Below are positions 46,694 through 56,741 of a stretch of 64,000 nucleotides of DNA, in pieces. Numbering within the stretch: the stretch's first letter is position 1; each line of letters begins with the position of its first letter. The notes below the pieces were generated by a model. The model saw nothing but the letters and a program-made list of their open reading frames with translations, was not told the origin of the DNA and made no database searches. The stretch spans positions 1 to 64,000 of the forward strand of contig NZ_AUWR01000055.1 of assembly GCF_000455125.1 (NCBI RefSeq), given 5' to 3'. The DNA comes from Mycobacterium sp. UM_WGJ. GTDB lineage: Bacteria; Actinomycetota; Actinomycetes; Mycobacteriales; Mycobacteriaceae. The translations under genes and the position numbers were made by a program.

Positions 46694-47545
46694 TCAGTCG
46701 AGCAACACGGTCGCGAAGGTGCCGACCTGAGTGAAACCCACCCGCTCATAGGTGGACCGGGCCACCGCGTTGAAGTCGTTGACGTAGAGGCTGGCGATGC
46801 GCCCGGTGCCGACGATGACCGCGGACAGCATCGCGGTGCCGCCGGCGCCCAGCCCGCGGCCGCGCCGGTCCGGATGCACCCAGACGCCCTGGATCTGCGC
46901 CACCGCCGGTGACTGGGAGCCCACCTCGGCCTTGAACACCACCTCGCCCCGCTCGAAGCGCGCCCAGGCCCGGCCCGACGCGATGAGGTTCGCCACGCGC
47001 CGGCGGTAGGCGCGGCCGCCGTCGCCGGCCCGCGGATCCACACCGACCTCGCCGATGAACATGTCGACGGCGGCCACCAGATAGGCATCGAGCTCGCCGG
47101 GACGCACTTGGCGCACTTCGGCATCCATCGGGCACGCGGGCATGGTGTGCAGTGCCATCAGCGGTTGGCTCTCACGCACGTCACGCGCCGGGCCCCAGGA
47201 ATCGGCGAGGCGCTGCCACATCGGCAACACCAACTCAGCCCGGCCCACTAGCGACGAGCAGCGGCGGATCGCACCCACCGCCTTGTCAGCGAACGCGGTG
47301 AGGTCGGCCGGGGCGCCGCGCAGCGGGATCAGGTTCGCGCCCGCGTAACACAAGGATTCGTCCACGCCGCCGCGTGTCCACAGTTCCCCGCCGATCGACC
47401 GGGGATCGATACCGTGATCGGCAACCCGGGCGGCGACCATGCAGGAACCGATCGGATCCTCTTCGAGCACCCGCCAGACCGCAGCGGCGTCACGGGCGAC
47501 GGACACCCGTCGCTGGTCGAGACGGAACTCGGGCGGAGCCGACAT
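46694..47545 (-). CDS. GNAT acetyltransferase with DUF4081 domain, Rv2867c-like
   Basis: Protein of 283 residues (Rv2867c 284). The N-terminal DUF4081 domain (about 1-135) precedes a GNAT domain with acetyl-CoA motif IQGVWVHPDRRGRGLGAGGTAMLSAVI and C-terminal YVNDFNAVARSTYERVGF. The substrate is unknown. ATG at 47545 with AAAGAG upstream. It lies directly downstream of ispG. The relFG toxin-antitoxin pair found between this gene and the PBP in M. tuberculosis is absent here; the gap is only 130 bp. Confidence 0.87.
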   Translation of the reverse strand: MSAPPEFRLDQRRVSVARDAAAVWRVLEEDPIGSCMVAARVADHGIDPRSIGGELWTRGGVDESLCYAGANLIPLRGAPADLTAFADKAVGAIRRCSSLVGRAELVLPMWQRLADSWGPARDVRESQPLMALHTMPACPMDAEVRQVRPGELDAYLVAAVDMFIGEVGVDPRAGDGGRAYRRRVANLIASGRAWARFERGEVVFKAEVGSQSPAVAQIQGVWVHPDRRGRGLGAGGTAMLSAVIVGTGRIASLYVNDFNAVARSTYERVGFTQVGTFATVLLD

Positions 47546-47600
47546 AGTGACTCTTTCTGGCGATCTCAACTGCCGCGCGCCTACGGCGACCCGGCTGCGA

Positions 47601-48752
47601 TCAGCTTACGGCGACGGTGGGCGAACCACCGGGAGATCCATCCTGCATCTCGGCCGCCAGACGCATGGCCTCCTCGATCAGGGTCTCCACGATCTGCGCC
47701 TCGGGAACGGTCTTGATCACCTCGCCCTTGACGAAGATCTGGCCCTTGCCGTTGCCGGATGCCACACCCAGATCCGCCTCGCGCGCTTCGCCGGGGCCGT
47801 TGACCACACAACCCATCACCGCGACCCGCAACGGGACGTCGATCCCCTCCAGCCCGGCGGTGACCTCGTTGGCCAACCGGTAGACATCCACCTGAGCCCG
47901 CCCGCACGAGGGGCACGACACGATCTCCAGACCGCGCGGCCGCAGGTTGAGCGACTCCAGAATCTGGTTGCCGACCTTGACTTCTTCCACCGGCGGCGCC
48001 GAGAGCGACACCCGGATGGTGTCGCCGATGCCGCGCGACAGCAGCGCGCCGAACGCCACGGCGGATTTGATGGTGCCCTGGAAAGCCGGGCCGGCTTCGG
48101 TGACGCCCAGGTGCAGCGGGTAATCACAGCGCTCGGCCAGCAGTTCGTAGGCGGCCACCATCACGACCGGATCGTTGTGCTTGACGCTGATCTTGATGTC
48201 GCCGAAGCCGTGCTCCTCGAACAGCGACGCTTCCCACAGCGCGGACTCCACCAATGCTTCGGGGGTGGCTTTGCCGTATTTGGCCAAGAACCGCTGGTCC
48301 AAAGAACCGGCATTGACGCCGATTCGGATCGGGATGCCGGCGGCGCCGGCCGCCTTGGCCACTTCGCCGACCCGCCCGTCGAACTCCTTGATATTGCCCG
48401 GGTTCACCCGGACCGCGGCACAACCGGCGTCGATCGCGGCGAAGATGTACTTGGGCTGGAAATGGATGTCGGCGATCACCGGGATCTGGCTGTGCCGGGC
48501 GATCTCGGCCAACGCGTCGGCGTCCTCCTGGCGGGGGCAGGCCACCCGCACGATGTCGCAACCCGAAGCGGTCAGCTCCGCGATCTGCTGCAGGGTCGTG
48601 TTGATGTCGTGGGTCTTGGTGGTGCACATCGACTGCACCGCGATCGGATGGTCGCTACCCACCCCGACTCCGCCGACCTTCAATTGGCGGGTCTTACGAC
48701 GTGGCGCCAGGGTGGGCGGAGGTGCAGCCGGCATGCCTAGGCCGACGCTCAT
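47601..48752 (-). CDS. ispG: 4-hydroxy-3-methylbut-2-enyl-diphosphate synthase
   Basis: Protein of 383 residues. Eight-stranded barrel N-terminus ([46 protein letters not shown]) and C-terminal 4Fe-4S domain with ligands in [11 protein letters not shown] and [15 protein letters not shown]. It makes HMBPP from MEcPP in the MEP isoprenoid route. Dxr, the second enzyme of the same route, is encoded two genes upstream on the same strand. ATG at 48752, 13 bp after the rip1 stop. Confidence 0.95.
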   Translation of the reverse strand: MSVGLGMPAAPPPTLAPRRKTRQLKVGGVGVGSDHPIAVQSMCTTKTHDINTTLQQIAELTASGCDIVRVACPRQEDADALAEIARHSQIPVIADIHFQPKYIFAAIDAGCAAVRVNPGNIKEFDGRVGEVAKAAGAAGIPIRIGVNAGSLDQRFLAKYGKATPEALVESALWEASLFEEHGFGDIKISVKHNDPVVMVAAYELLAERCDYPLHLGVTEAGPAFQGTIKSAVAFGALLSRGIGDTIRVSLSAPPVEEVKVGNQILESLNLRPRGLEIVSCPSCGRAQVDVYRLANEVTAGLEGIDVPLRVAVMGCVVNGPGEAREADLGVASGNGKGQIFVKGEVIKTVPEAQIVETLIEEAMRLAAEMQDGSPGGSPTVAVS

Positions 48753-48765
48753 GAGGGGGCTCCTA

Positions 48766-49983
48766 TCAAAACAGCCTGATCGGATTGACCAAGTCCGCGG
48801 TCACGGTGAGCAGCATGTAGCCCATCACCACCACCAAGACTACGTAAGTGGCCGGCATCAGCTTCAGATAGTTCACCGGGGCTGCCGCGACCTTCCCGCG
48901 GGCCGACCGGACCATGTTGCGAAGCTTTTCAAACAGCGCGATCGCGATGTGCCCGCCGTCGAAGGGCAGCAGCGGCACCAAGTTCAGCACACCCAGGATG
49001 AAGTTCAGCTGCGCCAAGAAGAACCAGAACGCCACCCACAGTCCGTGGTCGACGGTGTCGCCGCCGATGATCGACGCGCCCACCACACTGATCGGGGTCT
49101 CGGGGTCACGCTGCCCGTGCGGGTTGCCGATCGCATGCACCAGCGCGCCGACCTTGGAGGGGATGTTGGCCAGCGACTTGCCCAGCAGCACCGACAGGTC
49201 GCCGCTGAAGCCGAAGGTGGCCGGCACCGCGGTGACCGGGTTGTACTTGGTCGGCCCGAATTGGGCGGCGCCCACCCCGATCGCGCCGACCGTGCTGGGG
49301 ACGGCCTCGCGGTCCGCGCCGTCGGAGATCCAGCGCTGGGTGGGGGTCACGTCGACGTACTTGGTGAGAGTGCGGCCGTCGCGCTCGACCACGATCGGCG
49401 TGGTGCCGCGCTGTTTGCGCACCGCGGTGGCCATCTCCTCGAAGGTCGACACCGGCGTGTCACCGACCTTGACCACCACATCGCCGGACTCGATGCCGGC
49501 CAGCGCAGCGGGGCCGGGGCCAGAGCAGTCGGCCAGCTCCCCCTTGACGACTTCGGTTGCCACACAAGCCGTTTCGCCGATGACGGCGGTGGTGGGAGCG
49601 TGCAGGTTGGGTAGACCCCAGATCACTGCGATGCTGTAGACCAGCACCAGGCCGATGATGAAGTTCATGGCGGGGCCGGCGGCCAGCACAGCCACCCGCT
49701 TCCACGTCTTCTGCTTGTACATGGCGCGGTCGACCTCGTCGGGCGCCAGTTCCTCCACCGCGGTCATGCCCGCGATGTCGCAGAAGCCGCCGGCCGGGAT
49801 CGCCTTGAGGCCGTATTCGGTCCCACCGCGGCGAGTCGACCACAACGTGGTTCCGAAGCCGACGAAGTAACGGCGCACCTTCATGCCGGTGGCGCGCGCC
49901 ACCCACATGTGGCCGCATTCATGCAGCGCCACCGAGACCAGGATGGCCAGCGCGAACAGCGCGATGCCGACCGCGAACATCAT
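48766..49983 (-). CDS. rip1: Site-2 protease Rip1 (M50 intramembrane metalloprotease)
   Basis: Protein of 405 residues. Zinc-binding motif His21-E-C-G-His25 in the first membrane helix, PDZ domain (about 125-215) and the second active-site motif LLPFDGGH in a later helix; four membrane segments. It cleaves anti-sigma factors in regulated intramembrane proteolysis (Rv2869c in M. tuberculosis). The start codon pair ATG-ATG at 49983 overlaps the dxr stop. The dxr-rip-ispG order is conserved across actinobacteria. Confidence 0.94.
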   Translation of the reverse strand: MMFAVGIALFALAILVSVALHECGHMWVARATGMKVRRYFVGFGTTLWSTRRGGTEYGLKAIPAGGFCDIAGMTAVEELAPDEVDRAMYKQKTWKRVAVLAAGPAMNFIIGLVLVYSIAVIWGLPNLHAPTTAVIGETACVATEVVKGELADCSGPGPAALAGIESGDVVVKVGDTPVSTFEEMATAVRKQRGTTPIVVERDGRTLTKYVDVTPTQRWISDGADREAVPSTVGAIGVGAAQFGPTKYNPVTAVPATFGFSGDLSVLLGKSLANIPSKVGALVHAIGNPHGQRDPETPISVVGASIIGGDTVDHGLWVAFWFFLAQLNFILGVLNLVPLLPFDGGHIAIALFEKLRNMVRSARGKVAAAPVNYLKLMPATYVVLVVVMGYMLLTVTADLVNPIRLF

Positions 49984-51155
49984 CGGGTGATTCCGACCTT
50001 TCTCGTAGCTATCGCCTCGACGGCGCGAGCCGCGCGTTCCGTGGCCCAGCGCTGCGCATCGAGTACCTCATCCACGGTAGCGGGTTGCGCGGCCCACTGG
50101 TCGGCGACGCCCAGCACCTCGGCGATGGTGGCCACGATCGCCGGGAAACCGATCCGGCCGCCGAGGAAGGCTTCGGCGGCTTCTTCGTTCGCGGCGTTGT
50201 AGACCGCGGTCATGCAGCCCCCGGTCTGACCGGCCTGCCGGGCCAGCTGCACCGCCGGGAACACGGCATCGTCGAGTGGTTCGAACTCCCAGGTGGAAGC
50301 CGTGGAGAAGTCGCAGGCCGCGGCCGCGCCGGGAACCCGCGCCGGCCAGCCCAGCGCCAGTGCGATCGGTAGACGCATGTCCGGCGGGCTGGCCTGCGCG
50401 ATCGTCGATCCGTCGGTGAAGGTGACCATGGAATGCACGATCGACTGCGGGTGTACGACGACGTCGATGCGATCGTAGGGCACGCCGAACAGCAGGTGGG
50501 TTTCGATGAGTTCGAGTCCCTTGTTGACCAGCGAGGCCGAGTTCAGGGTGTTCATCGGACCCATCGACCAGGTCGGATGCGCCCCGGCCTGCTCGGGTGT
50601 GACGTGCTGAAGATCCGCTGCGCTCCAGCCGCGGAACGGCCCGCCCGAGGCGGTGAGCACCAACCTGGCCACCTCGTCGGGGGTCCCGCCGCGAAGGCAT
50701 TGCGCCAGCGCGGAGTGCTCGGAGTCCACCGGCACGATCTGCCCCGGGTCGGCGGCCGCCAGGACCAGCGGGCCGCCGGCGATCAGGGACTCCTTGTTGG
50801 CCAGGGCCAGCCGGGCACCGGTCTCCAGCGCGGCCAGCGTGGGCCGCAGTCCGAGCGCGCCGACCAGGGCATTGAGCACCACGTCCGCCTCGGTGTCGTA
50901 CACCAAGCGGGTGACCGCATCGGGCCCGCAGTAGGGAGCCTCGAGTGCTTCGCCGACCCGGGCGTCGGCCACGGCGATGTTGGCCACCCCGGTCTCGGCG
51001 CGCTGGTCGGCCAGCAGCGCCGCGTTACCGCCTCCGGCGGCCAGCCCGACGATCTCGAAGCGGTCCGGGTTCGCCGCGACGACCTGCAGGGCCTGGGTGC
51101 CGATCGAGCCGGTCGAGCCCAACAGCAGAACTTTGATCCGACGGCCCGTGCTCAC
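49980..51155 (-). CDS. dxr: 1-deoxy-D-xylulose 5-phosphate reductoisomerase
   Basis: Protein of 391 residues. NADPH motif [25 protein letters not shown], the metal and substrate region [24 protein letters not shown], and [26 protein letters not shown]. It converts DXP to MEP and is the target of fosmidomycin. GTG start at 51155, giving [13 protein letters not shown]; slightly shorter than the M. tuberculosis protein (413), which has a longer N-terminus. It lies 4 bp after the VOC gene stop, but that gene is not part of the usual cluster. Confidence 0.94.
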   Translation of the reverse strand: MSTGRRIKVLLLGSTGSIGTQALQVVAANPDRFEIVGLAAGGGNAALLADQRAETGVANIAVADARVGEALEAPYCGPDAVTRLVYDTEADVVLNALVGALGLRPTLAALETGARLALANKESLIAGGPLVLAAADPGQIVPVDSEHSALAQCLRGGTPDEVARLVLTASGGPFRGWSAADLQHVTPEQAGAHPTWSMGPMNTLNSASLVNKGLELIETHLLFGVPYDRIDVVVHPQSIVHSMVTFTDGSTIAQASPPDMRLPIALALGWPARVPGAAAACDFSTASTWEFEPLDDAVFPAVQLARQAGQTGGCMTAVYNAANEEAAEAFLGGRIGFPAIVATIAEVLGVADQWAAQPATVDEVLDAQRWATERAARAVEAIATRKVGITR

Positions 51156-51159
51156 CCAC

Positions 51160-51555
51160 CTATTGTGCTCCCGCGTAGTTGCCGAAGCTCCACAGGTTGC
51201 CTTCCGGGTCGCGGACAGCGAACTCGCGGGCGCCGTAGTCGGTGTCGGTCAGCGGCCGGATCACGTCGGCCTGCCGGTCCAGGACCCGCCGGTAGAGGCC
51301 GTCAGGATCGTCGGTGACCACGAAACCACCCGCGGTGCCGGGTTCGCGGCACCAGTCATTGCCGGGTTTGTAGCTGCCGAGCATGATGCCGCCGACGCCC
51401 TGTGGCCAGCGCAGTTCGGCATGAGCGACGGTCTCGCCGTCATCGCCGTGACGGGCCGCGACGACGAAGCCGAAGGTGTCGACGTAGTAGTCGATGAGTT
51501 TGCGCGCGTCATGCGCTTGCAGGGTCAACCAGACGGTCGGATTCTGATGCGTCAT
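51160..51555 (-). CDS. VOC-family (glyoxalase/bleomycin-resistance fold) protein
   Basis: Protein of 131 residues with two beta-alpha-beta-beta-beta units: [29 protein letters not shown] and the C-terminal [21 protein letters not shown]. The Asp-Pro-Glu-Gly-Asn-Leu-Trp segment is typical of glyoxalase-like proteins. Substrate unknown. ATG at 51555 lies 47 bp inside the end of the AraC regulator gene, so the regulator probably controls it. Confidence 0.8.
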   Translation of the reverse strand: MTHQNPTVWLTLQAHDARKLIDYYVDTFGFVVAARHGDDGETVAHAELRWPQGVGGIMLGSYKPGNDWCREPGTAGGFVVTDDPDGLYRRVLDRQADVIRPLTDTDYGAREFAVRDPEGNLWSFGNYAGAQ

Positions 51556-52438
51556 GACCCCACCCTGCCCGCGGGGCGTGACCGCCGTCTTGAATGTTTT
51601 GGAACTCCTCGGCCAGCCAAGCCGCGGGCGAAACCCCGGCGTAGCGCACGAATTCGCGAGTCAGATGGGCCTGATCGGCGTAGCCGGCAGCGACCGCGAT
51701 GCCCGCCAAGTCGACCCGCCCGTGCCGGCGAGCGTCGTCCGCCATCCGGGCGGTCGCGTATTCGAAGCGCATCAGCATCGCCACGGCTTTCGGAGTGTGG
51801 CCGACCTCGCGACGAAACAGCGTGCTCAGATGCCGCTGGCTCAGCCCGACCTGTTCGGCAATGCCCGTGATCGACGCCCTCCCCCGGCTGCGCTGCAACA
51901 GCTGCCAGGCGTAGGTGACCTCGGGGCGCACGGTGGCGGCGTGGCGGCGCTGCTGGGCCACCAGGTACGTCGACACCAATCCGAACGCGTCCGGCCAGGA
52001 CCGTGCGATGGCGAGCTGCTCCTGCAGATCCACCGCGCCGCGGCCCAACACCGGTACCGCGTCGAACTCGGTCACGCTCAACTCGACGCTGGGCATCCCG
52101 AACAACGCTCGCGAGGCCAGCGGGTGCACCGCGACCTGCACGCCGGCCTGGCCGCGGCGCTGTCGCACGTGGCTGGCCCGCACGTGCAACCCGCCGAGAA
52201 TGATCGGATTCGGCCGGGCTGCCCGCAGCGCCTCAGCCGTGTCGGCGGCTTCCACTCCCTCGTCGAGGCTGACGATGAACGTCAACGTCGACGACGGCAT
52301 CCCCCGGTGCACGGCATCGGGTACGTCCAGTGCGCGGTAGCCCACCATCGACGTGACACCCGGCGCGATGCGGGGCGATGCCATCGTGAATTCCCAGATC
52401 GGCGAGACTTCTGCGACGTCCCCGGCCATGGCGTCCAC
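51509..52438 (-). CDS. AraC-family transcriptional regulator
   Basis: Protein of 309 residues. The C-terminal AraC DNA-binding domain has two helix-turn-helix units (ITGIAEQVGLSQRHLSTLFRREVGHTPKAVAMLMRFEYA and VDLAGIAVAAGYADQAHLTREFVRYAGVSPAAWL). The N-terminal 170 residues form a ligand-sensing cupin-like domain of a type often called DUF6597. Start is GTG at 52438 or ATG at 52429; no ribosome site decides. It overlaps the VOC gene and is divergent from the DUF2631 gene. In M. tuberculosis the mpt70/mpt83/dipZ genes lie in this place. Confidence 0.85.
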   Translation of the reverse strand: MDAMAGDVAEVSPIWEFTMASPRIAPGVTSMVGYRALDVPDAVHRGMPSSTLTFIVSLDEGVEAADTAEALRAARPNPIILGGLHVRASHVRQRRGQAGVQVAVHPLASRALFGMPSVELSVTEFDAVPVLGRGAVDLQEQLAIARSWPDAFGLVSTYLVAQQRRHAATVRPEVTYAWQLLQRSRGRASITGIAEQVGLSQRHLSTLFRREVGHTPKAVAMLMRFEYATARMADDARRHGRVDLAGIAVAAGYADQAHLTREFVRYAGVSPAAWLAEEFQNIQDGGHAPRAGWGHDASESDRLVDPASA

Positions 52439-52511
52439 GGTAGGTGGCTCGGTCGCGATATGTCAGAATGTCGCGCAGTAGTAGTTGCAGGGGCGAACTT
52501 AAGGAGTCGAA

Positions 52512-52766
52512 GTGGCCGGTACCGAGGTGGAGCGCCACACCGGGGTTGACCCTGTCGAGGTGCCGTCTGCGGCGTGGGGTTGGAGTGCCATCAACTACCG
52601 CACCTGGCACATCGTCGGCTTCGGTATCGTCGGCTTCTTGCTGCTCATGCTGCGCGGCAACCACATCGGTCACGTCGAGGACTACTTCCTGCTGGGCTTC
52701 GCCGCGCTGACGCTGTTCGTCGTGGTGCGCGACATCGTCCTGCGTAACCGCGGCCGGCTGCGCTAA
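52512..52766 (+). CDS. Small DUF2631 membrane protein, Rv2876-like
   Basis: Protein of 84 residues with two membrane segments (HIVGFGIVGFLLLML and YFLLGFAALTLFVVV) and a short Trp-containing motif before the first (PSAAWGWSAINYRTWH), typical of DUF2631. GTG at 52512 has AAGGAG seven bases upstream. Function unknown. It is convergent with rlmN, separated by a long hairpin. Confidence 0.8.
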   Translation: MAGTEVERHTGVDPVEVPSAAWGWSAINYRTWHIVGFGIVGFLLLMLRGNHIGHVEDYFLLGFAALTLFVVVRDIVLRNRGRLR

Positions 52767-52783
52767 CGCGTCCGGCTGAGCGC

Positions 52784-52839
52784 CGAAACCGACGTTTCGC
52801 AGCAGAACTGCGAGACGACGCCTGTAAACGTCGGTTTCG
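52784..52839. terminator. Long palindrome between convergent genes
   Basis: A perfect 14-bp inverted repeat: CGAAACCGACGTTT at 52784-52797 and AAACGTCGGTTTCG at 52826-52839. The 28-nt loop holds a second small hairpin (CGCAG, five bases, CTGCG). It lies between the stops of the DUF2631 gene and rlmN. It can act as a terminator on both strands, or be a copy of a repeated palindromic element. Confidence 0.65.
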
Positions 52840-52850
52840 ATGAAGTAGGG

Positions 52851-53945
52851 CTAGTCGCTTTCCGCCGCCAACTGCCCACACGCCGCTGCGATTTCGCGGC
52901 CGCGGGTATCTCGGACCGTGCATTCCACGCCTTGGGCCCGAACTCGCCGGACGAACTCCCGCTCCACCGGCTTAGGACTGGCGTCCCATTCGCTGCCGGG
53001 TGTGGGGTTGAGCGGGATCAGGTTGACGTGCACCAGCGGTCCCAGCGCCTTATGCAGCTTCTTGCCCAACAGATCGGCGCGCCACGGCTGGTCGTTGACG
53101 TCGCGAATCAACGCGTATTCCACTGACACCCGCCGGCCGGTGACGTCGGCGTAGTAGCGGGCGGCGTCGAGGGCTTCGGAGACCTTCCACCGGTTGTTGA
53201 CCGGCACCAGGGTGTCGCGCAGCTCGTCATCGGGCGTGTGCAACGAGAGTGCGAGCGTCACCCCGAGCCGCTCGTCGGCAAGCTTGCGGATGGCCGGGGC
53301 CAGACCCACCGTGGACACCGTCACCGACCGCGCCGAGATGCCGAAACCGTTGGGCGCCGGCTCGGTGATGCGCCGCACCGCGGCCACCACCCGGGCGTAG
53401 TTGGCCAGCGGCTCCCCCATCCCCATGAACACGATGTTGGAGAGCCGGCCGTGGTCTCTGTCGCGAAGTTCGACCGAGGCCGCCCGTACCTGCTCGAGAA
53501 TCTCTGCGGTGGACAGGTTTCGGGTGAGTCCGGCCTGACCGGTCGCACAGAACGGGCACGCCATGCCGCAGCCGGCCTGTGAGGAGATGCACACGGTGTT
53601 GCGGCGCGGATAGCGCATCAGCACCGATTCGAACTTGGTGTTGTCGTGGGCGCGCCACAGCGTCTTGCGGGTCTCACCGGCGTCGCATTCGATCTCGCTG
53701 GACGCGGTCAGCAGGGTGGGGAACAGCGCGTCGGCCACCGAGGAACGCACCGCAGCGGGCAGGTCGGTCATCTGCTGCGGATCGGCGATCAGCCGGCCGT
53801 AGTACTGGTTCGCCAGCTGCTTGGCACGAAATGCCGGCAACCCCAGCTCGGCGACCGCGGCCACCACACCTTCGGCGTCGAGGTCTGCCAGATGTCGCGG
53901 CGGAAGAGCCCGCCGCGGTGCGGTGAACACCAGCTGTTGCGTCAT
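52851..53945 (-). CDS. rlmN: 23S rRNA (A2503-C2) methyltransferase RlmN
   Basis: Protein of 364 residues. Radical-SAM cluster ligands Cys126, Cys130 and Cys133 in [19 protein letters not shown]-binding [10 protein letters not shown]-terminal Cys356, which serves as the methyl-transfer cysteine. It methylates A2503 in 23S rRNA and A37 in some tRNAs. ATG at 53945. Downstream of cdsA on the same strand, as in M. tuberculosis. Confidence 0.94.
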   Translation of the reverse strand: MTQQLVFTAPRRALPPRHLADLDAEGVVAAVAELGLPAFRAKQLANQYYGRLIADPQQMTDLPAAVRSSVADALFPTLLTASSEIECDAGETRKTLWRAHDNTKFESVLMRYPRRNTVCISSQAGCGMACPFCATGQAGLTRNLSTAEILEQVRAASVELRDRDHGRLSNIVFMGMGEPLANYARVVAAVRRITEPAPNGFGISARSVTVSTVGLAPAIRKLADERLGVTLALSLHTPDDELRDTLVPVNNRWKVSEALDAARYYADVTGRRVSVEYALIRDVNDQPWRADLLGKKLHKALGPLVHVNLIPLNPTPGSEWDASPKPVEREFVRRVRAQGVECTVRDTRGREIAAACGQLAAESD

Positions 53946-53969
53946 GATCGGTTCCAGTATGCCGGTGAC

Positions 53970-54836
53970 TCAGGGCAGAACGGTCAGCACGATCCAGGTC
54001 ACCACGGCCGACGGCAGCAATGCGTCGAGCCGATCCATGATCCCGCCGTGGCCCGGCAGCAGCCGTCCCATGTCCTTGATGCCCAGGTCGCGCTTGACCT
54101 GCGATTCGATGAGGTCGCCGAAAACCCCGGTGAGCACGAGCAGCAGCCCCAGCGGCAGCCCGACCCACCACGGCCTGTCGAGGAACACCGTCACCGCGAA
54201 CACCGCCGCGGTAACGCCGAGCACCAGCGACCCCGCGAGGCCCTCCCAGGACTTCTTCGGGCTGATCGCCGGCGCCATCGGGTGCTTGCCGAACAGCACA
54301 CCGACGGCGTAGCCGCCGATGTCGGAGAAGACCACCGGGAACAGCAGGCACAGCACCCGACCGGGGCCGTCATCCCGGAAGACCAGCAGGGCCGCGAAGC
54401 TCATGCACAGCGGCACCCAGACCGCGATCAGGATCATCGCCGACATGTCGCGCAGGTAGTTGACCGGGGTCTGGTCCAGCCCCTGACCGACCAGCCGCCA
54501 GATCATGCAGATCACCACCGTGGCACCGAAGGCACCCAGCACTCCCCGGGCCCCGAACGGCAACGACAGCCACAGCATCGCCTGGCCGCCCAGGGCCAGC
54601 GGGATGAACGGCACGTCGTAGCCGACCTCACGCAGCCGCCGAACGATCTCATGGGTGGCCACCGGGGCGGCCACGGCCAGAATCAGCACCCAGAAACGCG
54701 GGGCGAACAGCAGGGTGTAGACCAGCGTTCCGCTCAGCACGGCGCCCACGGCGATAGCCGCGGGAAGGTTGCGTCCGGCTCGCGACTGTTTCGGCTGCGA
54801 ATCCGCGGCGTCTACGCCGGTGTCTTGGTCTGCCAC
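53970..54836 (-). CDS. cdsA: Phosphatidate cytidylyltransferase
   Basis: Protein of 288 residues with about eight membrane segments and the CdsA signature FGDLIESQVKRDLGIKDMGRLLPGHGGIMDRLDALL near the C-terminus. It makes CDP-diacylglycerol for phospholipid synthesis. A hydrophilic N-terminal tail of about 22 residues precedes the first helix. GTG at 54836, 22 bp after the frr stop. Confidence 0.94.
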   Translation of the reverse strand: MADQDTGVDAADSQPKQSRAGRNLPAAIAVGAVLSGTLVYTLLFAPRFWVLILAVAAPVATHEIVRRLREVGYDVPFIPLALGGQAMLWLSLPFGARGVLGAFGATVVICMIWRLVGQGLDQTPVNYLRDMSAMILIAVWVPLCMSFAALLVFRDDGPGRVLCLLFPVVFSDIGGYAVGVLFGKHPMAPAISPKKSWEGLAGSLVLGVTAAVFAVTVFLDRPWWVGLPLGLLLVLTGVFGDLIESQVKRDLGIKDMGRLLPGHGGIMDRLDALLPSAVVTWIVLTVLP

Positions 54837-54858
54837 GGTTGTGCCTGCTGAACGGCCG

Positions 54859-55416
54859 CTAGACCTCCAGCAACTCGCCTTCTTTGTGCTTGACCAGCTC
54901 GTCGATCTGGGTCACGTATTGCTGGGTGGAGCGGTCCAGGTCCTTCTCCGCCCGGCCGACCTCGTCTTCGCCGGCGTCGCCGTCTTTGCGGATGCGGTGC
55001 AACTCTTCCATCGCCTTGCGGCGGATGTTGCGCACCGAGACCTTGGCGTCCTCCCCCTTCGCCTTGGCCTGCTTGACCAGCTCTTTGCGTCGCTCCTCGG
55101 TGAGCTGCGGAACCGACACCCGAATCAGCGAACCATCGTTGCTGGGGTTCAGGCCGAGGTCGGAGTTGCGGATCGCGGTCTCGATGGCCCCCAACTGCGA
55201 TGCCTCGTAGGGCTTGATCACCACCAGTCGTGCCTCGGGCACGTTGATGCTGCACAGCTGAGTGATCGGGGTGGTCGACCCGTAGTAGTCGATGACGATC
55301 CGCGAGAACATCCCCGGGTTGGCCCGGCCGGTGCGGATGGTCGAGAGGTCGTCGCGGGCCACCGACACGGCCTTTTCCATTTTCTCTTCGGCATCGAAGA
55401 GAGCGTCGTCGATCAT
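54859..55416 (-). CDS. frr: Ribosome recycling factor
   Basis: Protein of 185 residues. The family N-terminus [34 protein letters not shown] and the hinge and helix regions [19 protein letters not shown] and [21 protein letters not shown] are intact. It splits the post-termination ribosome with EF-G. ATG at 55416, with AAGGAG upstream; 68 bp after pyrH. Confidence 0.95.
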   Translation of the reverse strand: MIDDALFDAEEKMEKAVSVARDDLSTIRTGRANPGMFSRIVIDYYGSTTPITQLCSINVPEARLVVIKPYEASQLGAIETAIRNSDLGLNPSNDGSLIRVSVPQLTEERRKELVKQAKAKGEDAKVSVRNIRRKAMEELHRIRKDGDAGEDEVGRAEKDLDRSTQQYVTQIDELVKHKEGELLEV

Positions 55417-55484
55417 GTGCCCCGCTCCTTGTTATCGCTTCGCTGTAGCGCCGTCGCCGCCGGCGGTCATATGCCCTGCGCCCT

Positions 55485-56234
55485 TCAGCTGGTGACCAGT
55501 GTTCCGATCTTCTCACCCGCGACCGCCCGGGCGATATTTCCATCGGTCAACAGGTTGAACACCAGGATCGGCATGCCATTGTCCATGCACAGACTGAACG
55601 CGGTGGCATCGGCCACCTTCAGCCCCCGGTCGATGACCTCGCGATGGGTGACCGAAGTCAGCAGATGGGCGTCGGGATCGGTTCGGGGGTCGGCGGTGAA
55701 AATGCCGTCGACCGCCTTGGCCATCAGCACCACCTGGGCGCCGATCTCCAGCGCGCGCTGCGCTGCGGTGGTGTCGGTGGAGAAGTACGGCAGGCCCATA
55801 CCAGCGCCGAAGATCACCACTCGGCCCTTCTCCAGGTGTCGTTGTGCCCGCAGCGGGATGTAGGGCTCGGCGACCTGGCCCATGGTGATCGCGGTCTGGA
55901 CGCGGGTGTCGATGCCTTCCTTGACCAGAAAATCTTGCAGCGCAAGGCTGTTCATCACGGTGCCGAGCATGCCCATGTAGTCCGAGCGCATCCGCTCCAT
56001 ACCGCGCTCCTGCAACTGGGCGCCGCGGAAGAAGTTGCCGCCGCCGATGACGACCGCGACCTGCACGCCGTCGCGGACCACTTCGGCGATCTGGCGGGCG
56101 ACCTGGGCGACGACGTCGGGATCGAGCCCGACCTGCCCGCCGCCGAACATCTCCCCACCGAGTTTGAGCAGCACCCGGGAGTAATGGGGGCGGCCGGCCG
56201 GCCGGCTTCCGTCGGTACTCGTCGGCTCCGTCAT
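55485..56234 (-). CDS. pyrH: UMP kinase
   Basis: Protein of 249 residues. Amino-acid-kinase fold with [15 protein letters not shown] (ATP/UMP), [14 protein letters not shown], and [35 protein letters not shown]. It phosphorylates UMP to UDP. ATG at 56234 has GGAGGAG upstream, which rules out an in-frame start 24 bp further up. It heads the pyrH-frr-cdsA-rlmN cluster and is divergent from the ArsR gene, 177 bp away. Confidence 0.95.
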   Translation of the reverse strand: MTEPTSTDGSRPAGRPHYSRVLLKLGGEMFGGGQVGLDPDVVAQVARQIAEVVRDGVQVAVVIGGGNFFRGAQLQERGMERMRSDYMGMLGTVMNSLALQDFLVKEGIDTRVQTAITMGQVAEPYIPLRAQRHLEKGRVVIFGAGMGLPYFSTDTTAAQRALEIGAQVVLMAKAVDGIFTADPRTDPDAHLLTSVTHREVIDRGLKVADATAFSLCMDNGMPILVFNLLTDGNIARAVAGEKIGTLVTS

Positions 56235-56367
56235 CAGGCTCCTCCGGGCTGCACGCATATGACAGCGCCATCGCGGGAATCGTCCGCGACGGCATTGTCA
56301 TCCTGCCCTACCGGAACGGTCAAACAGAGCCCGGGGTGGCGACACCGGCCCCAACCGTCACAACATA

Positions 56368-56402
56368 TGAAGAATTTTTCAATTGATGCTTTCGTTGCTA
56401 TG
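56368..56402 (+). promoter_or_regulatory. Promoter and ArsR operator candidate for the hyc-type operon
   Basis: The AT-rich stretch contains the near-palindrome TGAAGAATTTTTCA (56368-56381; 12 of 14 symmetrical). TTTTCA and TATGGT (56397-56402) are 17 bp apart and can serve as -35 and -10, placing the start of transcription about at the GTG start codon at 56412. Autorepression by the ArsR protein is known for Rv0081 and inferred here. Confidence 0.45.
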
Positions 56403-56411
56403 GTCTTCGCT

Positions 56412-56741
56412 GTGCCGAATTCGCTCCACCAGGTGAAAGCCGAGTTCTTCAAGACTCTCGGGCACCCCGCCCGGATCCGAGTCCTGGAACTGCTCGCCGA
56501 ACGCGACCACACCGTCGGTGAGCTGCTTCCCGAGATCGGGCTCGAGGCATCGAATCTGTCCCAGCAGTTGGGCGTACTGCGCCGCGCCGGCGTCGTAACA
56601 GCCGCCAAAGACGGCAACACGGTGGTCTACTCCATCGCCTCACCGGTGATCACCGAGCTACTCACCGTCGCGCGCAAGGCCCTGACCGGAATGCTGAACG
56701 ACCAAGTCGCCATCCTCGATGACCTGCGGGCCGGGCAATGA
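56412..56741 (+). CDS. ArsR-family regulator, Rv0081-like
   Basis: Protein of 109 residues with a winged helix (LKTLGHPARIRVLELL-like segment, then VGELLPEIGLEASNLSQQLGVLRRAGVVTAAKDGNTVVYSIASP). The cysteines of metal-sensing ArsR proteins are absent, as in Rv0081, which is a hypoxia-linked hub regulator in M. tuberculosis. GTG at 56412 is chosen by comparison with Rv0081; ATGs at 56367 and 56400 are in frame. No ribosome site is visible and translation may be leaderless. The stop overlaps the next start (ATGA), tying it to the hyc-type operon. Confidence 0.82.
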   Translation: MPNSLHQVKAEFFKTLGHPARIRVLELLAERDHTVGELLPEIGLEASNLSQQLGVLRRAGVVTAAKDGNTVVYSIASPVITELLTVARKALTGMLNDQVAILDDLRAGQ

